A DNA stretch of 37,989 nucleotides from a virus: IMG/VR virus record IMGVR_UViG_3300005294_000850, positions 1 to 37,989 of that record, one strand, 5' to 3'. The position numbers and the translations under genes are program-made. Below, piece after piece: positions 20,447 to 28,515 of this stretch. How positions within the stretch are numbered: the first letter of the stretch is position 1; every line of letters begins with the position of its first letter. Below the pieces are notes generated by a model. The model was not told the origin of the DNA. It was given only the letters and a program-made list of their open reading frames with translations, and did no database searches.

Positions 20447-21147
20447 CACTTCCGATTAGCATCACGCCGAATCCAAGTGAACCCGTGAAGCCTATTACTT
20501 TGCGTCGCGTTCGCAAGTGGGGCGATCCTGTGATGATTCAATACGGTTTCAATGTGAATGTTGTTGGTACAAGCAATTTTCAGGCAGTGCGAAGTTTCAA
20601 CAAGGAAACCGGATTCGGTGCGGTAAGCAATTTTCTTTACATACCACACAACGAGGTAATGCTTTTGCGTGATATGCAATTTGCAGAAATTACAGAACGC
20701 GGTTATTTCGATGAAGATTCTAAAATGGAGTGGCTATGTAGTTGGCGCGGTTCGTTGTATATGTACAACAGTCAAGCCGACGAATGGCCTACCGCAAAAA
20801 CCATACGTTGGGGCACGCTGACACTTGGGGGCAATCTTGTACAAGTAGAAAGATACGAAGTCATTCGTTATGTGTTCGGAACAAATTACGAGGAGAAAAC
20901 CATTCGTGATGTGCCAATGGCGCGGCTTGTAGGGTTTAGAAAATCAGATTGGTCAAGACCATTAAACGATTTGATTTCAGAAGGACTTGTACACTATTGC
21001 TATTGCGCGTACAAAGATAATGGTTTTGGACATTCGCCGAAGGGAGTTGTTTATAGTCCATTCTATTCGCCGTTGGATTATGACTTTAGTGGAAATTTGC
21101 AACCCGACGCATTGTATATTCCTGAGATATGGTTAGAGAATGAGTGA
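20443..21147 (+). CDS. Hypothetical protein between endolysin and terminase
   Basis: A 234-residue soluble protein, rich in Tyr and Trp and probably beta-rich (QAVRSFNKETGFGAVSNFLY, TIRWGTLTLGGNLVQVERYE). No family recognised. It overlaps the endolysin by 4 nt and the terminase by 8 nt, so it is translated with both. It could be a virion or wall-interaction protein; nothing in the sequence decides. Confidence 0.65.
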   Translation: MTLPISITPNPSEPVKPITLRRVRKWGDPVMIQYGFNVNVVGTSNFQAVRSFNKETGFGAVSNFLYIPHNEVMLLRDMQFAEITERGYFDEDSKMEWLCSWRGSLYMYNSQADEWPTAKTIRWGTLTLGGNLVQVERYEVIRYVFGTNYEEKTIRDVPMARLVGFRKSDWSRPLNDLISEGLVHYCYCAYKDNGFGHSPKGVVYSPFYSPLDYDFSGNLQPDALYIPEIWLENE

Positions 21148-22915
21148 CGAACAGGAACTCAAACCACTTTCTGATAAGCACCGACGTGTTATGGATGCGT
21201 ACCTTTTGTGCTGGAAAAAAGGCGATGCATATCGGGAGGTGTACGGTCCTAAGGGTGACTCTGGAGCCGCAACCAAGTTATTTAAGGATCCGAATTTCGC
21301 TGCGCATCTTTCAGCGCGACTGGATGAGGTGCACTTATCGGCAGACGAGGCGCTGAAACTACTCGCCGATATTGCACGTGGTGATCTGGGTGATTTCCTA
21401 AAAATCACTAAGGATGGTTTTGAATTGGACTTGAAGAAGGCCAAAGAAAAGACCAGGCTTATCAAACGAATCAAGAACAAAACTACTAAGATTAATGGTC
21501 CACGGATTGATAGAGAAATTCACACGGAAGAAATAGAGCTGTACAGTGCTTTGGATGCGTTGGATAAAGTGCTCCGTGTGCATGGTCGGTACAACGACAC
21601 GCTGAACCTGAATACATCCGGCGCAACGGTGCAACCACAAACCTTTGTCATTCCCGCGGATAAGATAGCCCCAAGTTTTACCAATGTTTATAGGGACATC
21701 GTTCACAAGCGCCATACTGAGTATATTTTCAAAGGTGGACGCGGTTCAGCAAAATCTAGCTTTGTCTCAGAAGCGTTTATTTACCTGCTTGTCAACAATC
21801 CGCAAGTTCACGGTTTGGCGCTTCGTCAAGTCGCCGATACTTTAAGAGATAGCGTTTTCGCTCAATTGCAATGGGCTGTGAGTGAGTTGGGATTGGGAGA
21901 CCAATTTAAGTCGACCCTTTCCCCGATGGAGATCGAATACCTCCCCACGGGGCAGAAAATTTATTTCCGTGGCGCGGACGATCCGGGGAAAATTAAATCC
22001 ATCACTCCGACATTTGGCTATATCGGTATCGTCTGGTTTGAAGAATTAGACCAGTTCCGAGGACAGAATGCCATCCGGGTAGTGGAGCAATCCATCCGAG
22101 GTGGGGATGAGATTTATTATCTAAAGAGTTTCAACCCACCGGCGACCAAGAGCAATTGGGCGAATAAGTATCTTGAAATTCCAAAGGATACTCAGTATGT
22201 GCATAGCAGTACGTATCTGGACGTTCCCCCGGAATGGTTAGGTCGCACGTGGCTTGATGAAGCCGAACATCTCAAAGCGACAAACTTTGAAGCCTACAAA
22301 AACGAGTACCTTGGCGAAACGACCAATGATAGTGGCATGGTGTTTGCCAATGTAAAGGTGCGCGATATTACCGACGAAGAAATCAGTCAATTCGATTACG
22401 TCCTTCATGGCCTGGATTGGGGCTTTTATCCCGATCCCGCGAGTTATGGCAGAATGCATTACGACGCGGCAAGGCGAACACTGTATATCTATGGGGAAGG
22501 TAGGCACTATAAAAAGTCAAACGAAGATTTGTTTAATACGCTGGTTGAAGATAGTTTAATTCGCAAGTTGGAATACGGCGAGGGTAAGAAAAAAGAAGTC
22601 TCTTACCCCGACCTAATCATTGCTGATAGCGCGGAGCCTAAATCAGTTGGTGACTTCAAAGCCTATGGTGCAAATATTCGAGGCGCTGAGAAGGGACCAG
22701 AATCACGGAAATATTCTTACAAATGGCTGCAAGGTCTTACGGCAATAATCATTGACCAAAAACGCGCTCCCTATCATGCAGAAGAATTCTTAAACTGCGA
22801 GTATGAACGCACGAAAGACGGTGAGATTATCAGTGAATATCCTGCGAAGAACGATCATGCAATTGATGATACCCGTTATGCGACAAATCTAATTTGGAAA
22901 CGACGAGGCGAGTAA
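21140..22915 (+). CDS. Terminase large subunit with N-terminal small-terminase-like region
   Basis: A 591-residue protein. Residues about 8-150 resemble a phage terminase small subunit (LSDKHRRVMDAYLLCWKKGDAYREVYG ... GAATKLFKDPNFAAHL, DEALKLLADIARGDLGDFLKI, ALDALDKVLRVHGRY). The large subunit follows: FKGGRGSAKSSF Walker A at about 196-206, Walker B IGIVWFEELDQF at about 294-305, ATPase coupling SFNPP, then nuclease acidic residues in HGLDWGFYPDPASY, IIADSAEP and NDHAIDDTRYA. This is the PBSX-type terminase that cuts and packages DNA. No separate small-subunit gene is seen, so the fusion may supply DNA recognition. Palindrome copies at 21714-21724 and 22188-22198. Confidence 0.92.
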   Translation: MSDEQELKPLSDKHRRVMDAYLLCWKKGDAYREVYGPKGDSGAATKLFKDPNFAAHLSARLDEVHLSADEALKLLADIARGDLGDFLKITKDGFELDLKKAKEKTRLIKRIKNKTTKINGPRIDREIHTEEIELYSALDALDKVLRVHGRYNDTLNLNTSGATVQPQTFVIPADKIAPSFTNVYRDIVHKRHTEYIFKGGRGSAKSSFVSEAFIYLLVNNPQVHGLALRQVADTLRDSVFAQLQWAVSELGLGDQFKSTLSPMEIEYLPTGQKIYFRGADDPGKIKSITPTFGYIGIVWFEELDQFRGQNAIRVVEQSIRGGDEIYYLKSFNPPATKSNWANKYLEIPKDTQYVHSSTYLDVPPEWLGRTWLDEAEHLKATNFEAYKNEYLGETTNDSGMVFANVKVRDITDEEISQFDYVLHGLDWGFYPDPASYGRMHYDAARRTLYIYGEGRHYKKSNEDLFNTLVEDSLIRKLEYGEGKKKEVSYPDLIIADSAEPKSVGDFKAYGANIRGAEKGPESRKYSYKWLQGLTAIIIDQKRAPYHAEEFLNCEYERTKDGEIISEYPAKNDHAIDDTRYATNLIWKRRGE

Positions 22916-23241
22916 TGAAAAAACTGATTCTGATTTCAATGTTCATGATAATTCTGATTGTTTTGGCTGGAAACAAAATTCATTCAGAAATACAGGTTCA
23001 AAATAATAATATTGTTGTTGATGGTGATGTCGTCATGGGCAATGATCCTCCTCGATATGCGTACACGTGCGAGGAAGTTGAAGTCAAGAGTGCGCCCAGG
23101 TTTGACGCCCCCACAACATCAATACTGAGTATCAATACGAAGGTTTTCATCCGTGATATTGGTCGGGGTTACGGTGTGAACTGGGTCATGATTGATAAGC
23201 CTGCGCAATGGATTCCGATTGCAACACTATGTGATTGGTAA
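22915..23241 (+). CDS. Secreted or anchored small SH3-like protein
   Basis: About 108 residues from the ATG at 22915, which overlaps the terminase stop (TAATG). Residues 1-28 are a hydrophobic signal or anchor (KKLILISMFMIILIVLAGNK). The rest resembles a small SH3-like fold (CEEVEVKSAPRFDAPTTSIL, then VNWVMIDKPAQWIPIATLCDW). An exported protein gene inside the packaging module is unusual; it may act at the envelope, for instance on superinfecting phage. It contains a palindrome copy at 23122-23132. Confidence 0.55.
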   Translation: MKKLILISMFMIILIVLAGNKIHSEIQVQNNNIVVDGDVVMGNDPPRYAYTCEEVEVKSAPRFDAPTTSILSINTKVFIRDIGRGYGVNWVMIDKPAQWIPIATLCDW

Positions 23242-23246
23242 TTATT

Positions 23247-24671
23247 ATGTTTCAAAGAATCCTTTCCTGGATTAGAGAGGTACTCAATAAGATGTTATCT
23301 ATTCCTACCGTGAAACAGGGATTGAATGTTGATGTTGCTATTACGCCACTGATGACTGAAGCATTGCAATTGTGGAGTGCAGTGTACAAGAACGAATCCC
23401 CGTGGCTGACTGGCGGTATACGATCACTCAACCTTGGAGCGGCGATTGCTGCTGAAGTGGCCAGGGATGTGACCATTGAAATGGATGTACAAATCAGTGG
23501 CAGTGCACGGGCTGATTTCCTGGCTTTGCAATTCACCCAAGTTCTCAACAATATCCGCACTCATATTGAGTATGCGTGCGCTAAAGGCGGGTTAGTTCTG
23601 AAACCTTACATCAAAGGTGATTCGCTCGTAATTGATTATGTCCAAGCGGATATGTTCTATCCCATTGCCTTTGATGCCAATGGAAAAATGACTGCGTGTG
23701 TTTTCGCAGATCAAAAGACTATTGGACAAACCTTCTATACGCGTTTGGAATTCCATTCCCCTGTTGAAAATGGATATAGGATTTCAAATACTGCTTGGAA
23801 GTCAACAGTTAGAGATACTTTAGGAAATCAAGTGTCACTCACTCAGGTGCCCGATTGGGCTGAGTTGGAACCTGAAGCGTTTGTACTCAACATTGACAGA
23901 CCGCTATTTGCTTATTTCAAAATGCCGTTTGCAAATAACATTGATCCAACGTCACCGTTGGGAGTATCTATTTATTCTCGAGCGGCACAGGGTACTAAAA
24001 GTCTGATGCGCCAGGCTGATGAAGCTTGGAGTGGCTTACTGTGGGAGATGGAGTCGGGCGAACGTGCGGTTTACACAACTCCGGATGCGTTTGCCAAAGG
24101 GACTGACGGTAAGCCGAAACTGCCAAATCAGAGACTATATCGACTTCTCGACCTCTCCGCAGTGCAGTTAGATAAGCCCGGGTTTTTCCACGACTGGACC
24201 CCAACAATGCGGGAACAGAATTACATCAATGCGCTGGATGCAATATTGCGACGAATTGAATTTGTTTGTGGCTTGTCCTATGGCATACTGTCCAATCCGG
24301 AGCAAGTTGCACTGACTGCGACTGAAATCAAATCAAGCAAGCAACGATATTACGCTACGGTCACTGACACTCAGAAGGCTTTGCAAGATACTTGTGACGA
24401 TTTGTTCTATGTAATGGATGTGTGGTGCACGTTGGGCAATCTTTCGCCAACGGGCACCTATAAAGTCACGTACCAGTTTGACGATTCGATTGTCTCTGAT
24501 TATGACACTCAGTTTGTACAGGACCAGCAATCGGTCACGCAAGGCACGATGCCCAAGTACGTTTTCAATATACGGAATTATGGTTTATCTGAAGAGGATG
24601 CTCGTAAATGGATCACCGAAGCAAAAGCCGAACAACCTGCGCCACTTAGTTTCTTTCCCCCGGAGGTATGA
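23247..24671 (+). CDS. Portal protein (SPP1 gp6-like)
   Basis: About 474 residues from the ATG at 23247; an in-frame TTG at 23235 overlaps the previous gene. Features of the SPP1-type portal family are present: an early helical region (ALQLWSAVYKNESPWL), VLKPYIKGDSLVIDYVQADM and FYPIAFDANGKMTACVFADQ in the clip/wing region, and LDAILRRIEFVCGLSYGILSNPEQVALTATEIKSSKQRYYATVTDTQ in the helical stem. A dodecameric portal forms the DNA entry channel at one capsid vertex. Position after the terminase and before the minor capsid protein agrees. The ribosome site is weak. Confidence 0.88.
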   Translation: MFQRILSWIREVLNKMLSIPTVKQGLNVDVAITPLMTEALQLWSAVYKNESPWLTGGIRSLNLGAAIAAEVARDVTIEMDVQISGSARADFLALQFTQVLNNIRTHIEYACAKGGLVLKPYIKGDSLVIDYVQADMFYPIAFDANGKMTACVFADQKTIGQTFYTRLEFHSPVENGYRISNTAWKSTVRDTLGNQVSLTQVPDWAELEPEAFVLNIDRPLFAYFKMPFANNIDPTSPLGVSIYSRAAQGTKSLMRQADEAWSGLLWEMESGERAVYTTPDAFAKGTDGKPKLPNQRLYRLLDLSAVQLDKPGFFHDWTPTMREQNYINALDAILRRIEFVCGLSYGILSNPEQVALTATEIKSSKQRYYATVTDTQKALQDTCDDLFYVMDVWCTLGNLSPTGTYKVTYQFDDSIVSDYDTQFVQDQQSVTQGTMPKYVFNIRNYGLSEEDARKWITEAKAEQPAPLSFFPPEV

Positions 24672-24672
24672 C

Positions 24673-24816
24673 ATGGATAGAGCGTTTGTTACCAAGCTCG
24701 CTTACATTATTTTCTTTTTCGGTCTTGCCCTGTTTTTTCTGGGTATTGGTTTTCCCTATTTGAAAATACTGATAGGCATTGCCGCGCTGATATTGGGAAT
24801 ACTGCAATTAGTGTAG
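24673..24816 (+). CDS. 47-residue two-span membrane peptide
   Basis: A short gene from the ATG at 24673, with GGAGG at 24662-24666 inside the end of the portal gene. The product is almost entirely hydrophobic (LAYIIFFFGLALFFLGIG, then ILIGIAALILGILQLV), i.e. two membrane spans with a short turn and MDRAFVTK in front. A strong ribosome site and a position 1 nt after the portal stop support a real gene. Function unknown; it is out of place in a head module. Confidence 0.65.
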   Translation: MDRAFVTKLAYIIFFFGLALFFLGIGFPYLKILIGIAALILGILQLV

Positions 24817-24825
24817 GAGTGACTA

Positions 24826-24987
24826 ATGGATAAAAGAACATCTCTAACAATAATAGTTGTTGCTTTAATTGCTAGTTCAACAATATTGATTATTGCAAAT
24901 CATCCTGGATGGGGAGGCTTTTTCTTTTTCGTGGCTACAATGTTGAGCGGCGAAGACATAGAAAAAAAATATAATGCTCACCTCTGA
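24826..24987 (+). CDS. 53-residue membrane peptide
   Basis: An ATG at 24826, preceded by AGGAGTG, opens 53 codons ending at 24987, overlapping the minor capsid gene by 14 nt. The N-terminus is MDKRTS followed by a hydrophobic span (LTIIVVALIASSTILIIAN), a Gly/Trp turn and a second hydrophobic stretch (GGFFFFVATML), then a charged tail (SGEDIEKKYNAHL). With the gene just before it, this makes a pair of tiny membrane proteins between portal and minor capsid genes. Function unknown. Confidence 0.6.
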   Translation: MDKRTSLTIIVVALIASSTILIIANHPGWGGFFFFVATMLSGEDIEKKYNAHL

Positions 24988-26098
24988 CCAGTTCGACACG
25001 CTCACGCCCCCGATATTGAGTATCTTTCACGAATACGAAATATCCGTGATTAAAGATATCGCTCGTCGGCTGAAAAATCTTGACTTCGCATCTGCTGCAT
25101 GGCAAGTGCAGAGATTATCAGAATCAGGTGCGCTGTATCAAGATGTGTTGAAACAACTTGCAAAACTCACTGGGCAGTCTGAAAAAGAGATTGCAGATAT
25201 TTTACAACGTGCTGGTGTGAAAACAATCACGTTCGATGACAAGATATACAAGGATGCTGGATTGAATCCCTTGCCGCTTAACCTTAGTCCCGCGATGTTG
25301 CAGACACTAAAAGCAGGAATAGAGAAAACCAACGGAGTGATTGAAAACCTGACTAAAACCACCGTGCTGACGGCACAACAGAGTTTCATCCAAGCATCCA
25401 ATCTTGCTTACATGCAAGTTTCCACCGGTGCAATGGACTATAACTCAGCGATACGGATGGCCATTAAGGACGTTGCATCTCAGGGGTTAGATGTAATTGA
25501 TTACGCATCCGGGCATCAGGATAAGTTGGATGTGGCGGTTAGGCGAAACGTTCTCACTGGTGTTGCACAAACCGCAAACCAATTGCAGATCAATCGTGCG
25601 GATGAAATGCAAACTGACCTCGTGCAAGTATCCGCGCACGCGGGCGCGAGGAATAAAGGTGTGGGCCCAGAAAATCACGAATCCTGGCAGGGAAAAATAT
25701 ATTCACGTTCTGGCAAACATCCAAAGTATCCAAATTTTGTGGAAGTCACAGGTTATGGCACTGGGGAAGGATTAGGTGGTTGGAACTGTAGGCATTCGTT
25801 CTTTCCCTACTTTGAGAATATCTCTGAAAGTGCATACGAGAAATCTGAACTGCGAAGTTTGGCGAAACAAAAGGTTAAGTACAACGATCAAACTATCTCT
25901 CTCTACGATGCAACACAGATTCAAAGAGAAATTGAACGCAAGATTCGATTTTGGAAACGAACCGCTGAAGCATTAGATGCGGCAGGGTTGGATAATGCAA
26001 AGGAACTTGCCAAAATTTCCGGATGGCAAGCACGGATGCGAGACTTTATTACTGAGACTGGTTTAGATCGCCAACGAATACGAGAGCAGGTGCAATGA
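24974..26098 (+). CDS. Phage minor capsid protein 2-like protein
   Basis: A 374-residue protein with a helical N-terminal region. The signature of the phage minor capsid protein 2 family follows (AHAGARNKGVGPENHESWQGKIYS, then GYGTGEGLGGWNCRHSFFPYF). The family lies directly after the portal gene in many siphophages and is thought to be injected or to line the head interior; the conserved core has been compared with ADP-ribosyltransferase-like folds, unverified here. The C-terminus is a charged helix (TQIQREIERKIRFWKRT). A near-copy of the palindrome (25013-25023) encodes ILSI. Confidence 0.85.
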   Translation: MLTSDQFDTLTPPILSIFHEYEISVIKDIARRLKNLDFASAAWQVQRLSESGALYQDVLKQLAKLTGQSEKEIADILQRAGVKTITFDDKIYKDAGLNPLPLNLSPAMLQTLKAGIEKTNGVIENLTKTTVLTAQQSFIQASNLAYMQVSTGAMDYNSAIRMAIKDVASQGLDVIDYASGHQDKLDVAVRRNVLTGVAQTANQLQINRADEMQTDLVQVSAHAGARNKGVGPENHESWQGKIYSRSGKHPKYPNFVEVTGYGTGEGLGGWNCRHSFFPYFENISESAYEKSELRSLAKQKVKYNDQTISLYDATQIQREIERKIRFWKRTAEALDAAGLDNAKELAKISGWQARMRDFITETGLDRQRIREQVQ

Positions 26099-26099
26099 G

Positions 26100-26114
26100 C
26101 AATACTGAGTATTG
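26100..26114. repeat. Dispersed palindrome, longest copy (15 bp), intergenic
   Basis: CAATACT-G-AGTATTG is perfect over 15 bp. It starts 2 nt after the minor capsid stop and 16 nt before the pseudoknot region. It is the only clearly intergenic copy and the longest dyad of the family. Confidence 0.9.
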
Positions 26115-26129
26115 TTCTTTTGGAAATAA

Positions 26130-26216
26130 GAGGGTGGGATTGGTTTTCGTCGCTGTAACCAATTCTACCCTTTGTTCGGGGGGTATTTTGTGGTAGGATA
26201 AAAGCGATACAGCGAC
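26130..26216 (+). ncRNA. H-type pseudoknot candidate upstream of the scaffold gene
   Basis: AGGGTGGGATTGGTT 26131-26145 pairs with AACCAATTCTACCCT 26157-26171, 15 bp including two G-U pairs that only a plus-strand RNA would tolerate. The 11-nt loop contains GTCGCTGT (26149-26156), complementary to ACAGCGAC at 26209-26216, so loop and downstream strand form a pseudoknot. CTACC (26165-26169) can alternatively pair with GGTAG (26192-26196), and a terminator-like hairpin follows at once. That is the layout of a regulatory leader. It begins 18 nt after a palindrome copy. Confidence 0.55.
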
Positions 26217-26255
26217 CGCAAGCACTTACGAAAAGTGCGGCGGTTTTTGTGTTTT
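26215..26255 (+). terminator. Terminator-like hairpin before the scaffold gene
   Basis: ACCGC + GCACTT (26215-26227, with AA bulge) pairs with AAGTGC + GCGGT (26233-26244), loop ACGAA, followed by TTTTTGTGTTTT. Its first two bases overlap the downstream strand of the pseudoknot, so the two structures may compete. It would cut transcription between the minor capsid and the scaffold and capsid genes unless relieved. Confidence 0.65.
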
Positions 26256-26342
26256 AAACTTCGCCTGACCAGCGTAACGGGTCAAACACACGAGGAGCGA
26301 CCTCGTACAAAAAGCGTAGTGAAAGGCAAACAGGTAAATATT
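26256..26342 (+). promoter_or_regulatory. Leader of the scaffold/capsid genes with two short hairpins
   Basis: No gene is supported here. TGACC 26266-26270 pairs with GGTCA 26280-26284, and ACGAGG 26290-26295 pairs with CCTCGT 26301-26306. They may extend the structured leader that begins at 26130. AGGTAAA near 26330 serves as ribosome site for the scaffold gene. Confidence 0.4.
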
Positions 26343-26918
26343 ATGAAACGCGAAGATTTGAAAAAACTGCTTGGAGATGCTGCAACTGACGAAGTGCTTG
26401 ACAAGATCATGGGTTTGAACGGTACAGATATTGAAACCCACAAAACCAATCTTGCTAATCTCACCAAGCAGCTCGAAACAGCGCAAGGTCAAATCACAGA
26501 AGCCAATAAGCAAATTGAAAGTTTCAAAAACATGAAACCGGAAGAACTGCAAAAGGCCGCTGATGACTATAAAGCTAAGTGGGAGCAGGCACAGAAGGAT
26601 GCCGCTGACCAATTAGCCGCGGTCAAGTTTGATCATGCGCTTGAATCTGCACTCACTGGTGCTAAGGTCAAGAACATCAAGACGGTCAGACCACTACTCA
26701 GTATGGATAAGCTGAAACTGAAGGACGATGGCACGGTAGATGGTCTCGAAGATCAATTGACTGAAATCAAGAAAACGAACGATTACCTGTTTGAACCGGA
26801 AAAAGCTACCCCGAAAATTGTTGCGAGTAGCAATAATCAACCTGTTATCACGGACGCGTTTGAAGCTGCGATGTGGAAAGGTTCGGGCTTGAAGCCTCCT
26901 GGTACACAGCAATCATAA
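26343..26918 (+). CDS. Scaffold protein (phage GP20-type)
   Basis: About 191 residues from the ATG at 26343. The frame is open further upstream but only into the structured leader. The protein is highly helical and charged (LTKQLETAQGQITEANKQIES, KMKPEELQKAADDYKAKWEQA), with a family-typical FDHALESALTGAKVKNIKTVRPLL segment and an acidic C-terminal part. This fits GP20 minor structural/scaffold proteins, which direct capsid assembly. The position directly before the major capsid gene agrees. A palindrome copy at 26694-26704 encodes LLSM. Confidence 0.88.
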   Translation: MKREDLKKLLGDAATDEVLDKIMGLNGTDIETHKTNLANLTKQLETAQGQITEANKQIESFKNMKPEELQKAADDYKAKWEQAQKDAADQLAAVKFDHALESALTGAKVKNIKTVRPLLSMDKLKLKDDGTVDGLEDQLTEIKKTNDYLFEPEKATPKIVASSNNQPVITDAFEAAMWKGSGLKPPGTQQS

Positions 26919-26930
26919 GGATTCTTTGCA

Positions 26931-27827
26931 ATGGCAAACTCTGTTTCACTTGTAAGTAAATTTCTGGCACTCATCGACGCGGCATACAAAGCCATGTCGA
27001 AAACTGCCGTTTTGGATGCGATCACCCAGTCGCCGGATTATCTCGGCGCAAACGAAGTCAAGGTGATGAAGCTCAGTATGGTGGGTCTGGGCAACTACTC
27101 CCGCTCTACTGGCTATCCTGCTGGCGATCTGACCGCCGCATGGGAAACGATGACCCTGGCAACCGAACGTGGTCGTGCATTCACCCTGGACCGCATGGAT
27201 AACGAAGAAATGCTTGGGCTTGTTCTGGGTAATCTCGTTGCGGAGTGGATGCGTATGCACGTTTCTCCTGAATTGGATGCGTACCGCTTCTCGAAATATG
27301 CCAGTTTTTCCGGCATCAGTGAAGTGGGCACACCTGCAACACTGTCAAATTCCACGGTGCTGGCTGCAATTGATGTTGCCACTGGGCAGATGAACGCAGA
27401 TGAAGTACCGGAAGATGGACGGATCCTCTTTGTGTCCGATACCGTGCAAACGTTTCTTGATCAAGCGGTAACTCGTTCGATGAACAACAATGAAACCACT
27501 GTTGTACGGCAAACGAGAAACTATAACAACATGCAGGTCATCATGGTGCCACAGACCCGGTTTTATAAGGGCATTACCCTGAACGCGGGCGCGACCAGTT
27601 CCGCGGGTGGATTTGTGAAAACCGCAAGCACTGGCCGGGACATTAATTTCCTGATGGTGCATCCCTCTGCTGTACTTCAACCGGTCAAGCTCAATCAGGT
27701 GAAATATTTCCCCCCCGAAGTAAATCAGATCAGTGACGGGCATCTCTGGCAGTATCGCCTCTATCACGATACGTTCGTGTACGAAAACCATGTTGATGGT
27801 GTGTACTCGCACATCAAGGCAAGCTAG
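26931..27827 (+). CDS. Major capsid protein
   Basis: A 298-residue protein preceded by AAGGA. Its position after the scaffold gene and before small head genes, its length, and segments such as TLATERGRAFTLDRMDNEEM, RILFVSDTVQTFLDQ, RNYNNMQVIMVPQTRFY and FLMVHPSAVLQPVKLNQVKYFPPE are those of HK97-fold capsid proteins of siphophages, the last resembling the P-domain/A-domain end region. It forms the icosahedral shell. I cannot assign a subfamily. Confidence 0.88.
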   Translation: MANSVSLVSKFLALIDAAYKAMSKTAVLDAITQSPDYLGANEVKVMKLSMVGLGNYSRSTGYPAGDLTAAWETMTLATERGRAFTLDRMDNEEMLGLVLGNLVAEWMRMHVSPELDAYRFSKYASFSGISEVGTPATLSNSTVLAAIDVATGQMNADEVPEDGRILFVSDTVQTFLDQAVTRSMNNNETTVVRQTRNYNNMQVIMVPQTRFYKGITLNAGATSSAGGFVKTASTGRDINFLMVHPSAVLQPVKLNQVKYFPPEVNQISDGHLWQYRLYHDTFVYENHVDGVYSHIKAS

Positions 27828-27836
27828 GAGGTTATT

Positions 27837-28022
27837 ATGTTCCTAGAAAAAGATGGTGTAAGGATTGAAATCCTGGTTGCGGTAGATATTGCCCGATTGA
27901 AATCCGCAGGCTACAAGGAAGTTACCCCCGAGGAAGCGAAACCGCTCACCCCCGAGGAGCAAAACGCCATAGCAATCGCCGAGGTAAACAAGTCAAAGAA
28001 AACCAAAGGCGGTGAGAAATGA
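27837..28022 (+). CDS. Small head-associated protein
   Basis: A 61-residue protein with GGAGG upstream. The N-terminus (MFLEKDGVRIEILVAVDIARLKSAGYKEV) is a short beta-hairpin-plus-helix. The C-terminus is Lys/Glu-rich and basic at the end. Short genes of this type follow the capsid gene in many siphophages. The codons for TPEEAKPLTPEE contain a small direct repeat (ACCCCCGAGGA twice). Function unknown. Confidence 0.6.
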   Translation: MFLEKDGVRIEILVAVDIARLKSAGYKEVTPEEAKPLTPEEQNAIAIAEVNKSKKTKGGEK

Positions 28023-28504
28023 CACTTAAATCTATTACCCCCGCGGGTATGTTGAAAGACATCAACGATAACTTTGCTGATCTTGGGCCAGTAGGCAGCG
28101 TCAATGGTTTGGGCACGTTGCGAGTAGCCCGTTTTGAATTTGATTGTGCTGTTGCTGGAAATCTTCCCATTGGCGCGCATGGCACGGGAGTAATTCTGCC
28201 CATTTATGCAATTGTGGTGGGTGGGTTTATTGATGTCAACACGGCGATCACTGGTGATACGAATGCAACATTGGCGATCCATGTGCAAGCGGCAAACGAT
28301 ATTATCTCTGCCGCGGCGGTCTCGGGTGCGCCATACAGCACAATTGGTCGAAAAGCCATTGTGCCAAAAGCCAACACGCCCGAATCAACTTCGGTCAAAT
28401 GCACCGCAGCGCGTGAGATCACCTGCACGGTTGCAGTTGCGGCATTGCTTACTGGCAAGCTCACTGGCTATCTGTATTATGTTGAAGGTATTGCAAGCGC
28501 ATAA
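28019..28504 (+). CDS. Head fibre/decoration-type protein
   Basis: A 161-residue protein overlapping the previous stop (ATGA). The body is Ala/Val/Thr/Gly-rich and probably beta-structured (ARFEFDCAVAGNLPIGAHGT, TNATLAIHVQAANDIISAAA, ITCTVAVAALLTGKLTGYLY). The composition and the place between major capsid and connector are typical for head-decoration or head-fibre proteins. This is inferred from position and composition, not from a specific motif. Confidence 0.6.
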   Translation: MTLKSITPAGMLKDINDNFADLGPVGSVNGLGTLRVARFEFDCAVAGNLPIGAHGTGVILPIYAIVVGGFIDVNTAITGDTNATLAIHVQAANDIISAAAVSGAPYSTIGRKAIVPKANTPESTSVKCTAAREITCTVAVAALLTGKLTGYLYYVEGIASA

Positions 28505-28515
28505 GGATCTAGGAA

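Noticed and set aside
27069-27079. Further palindrome copy (AAGCTCAGTAT)
   Set aside because: The left arm is degraded at two positions; not counted in the family.
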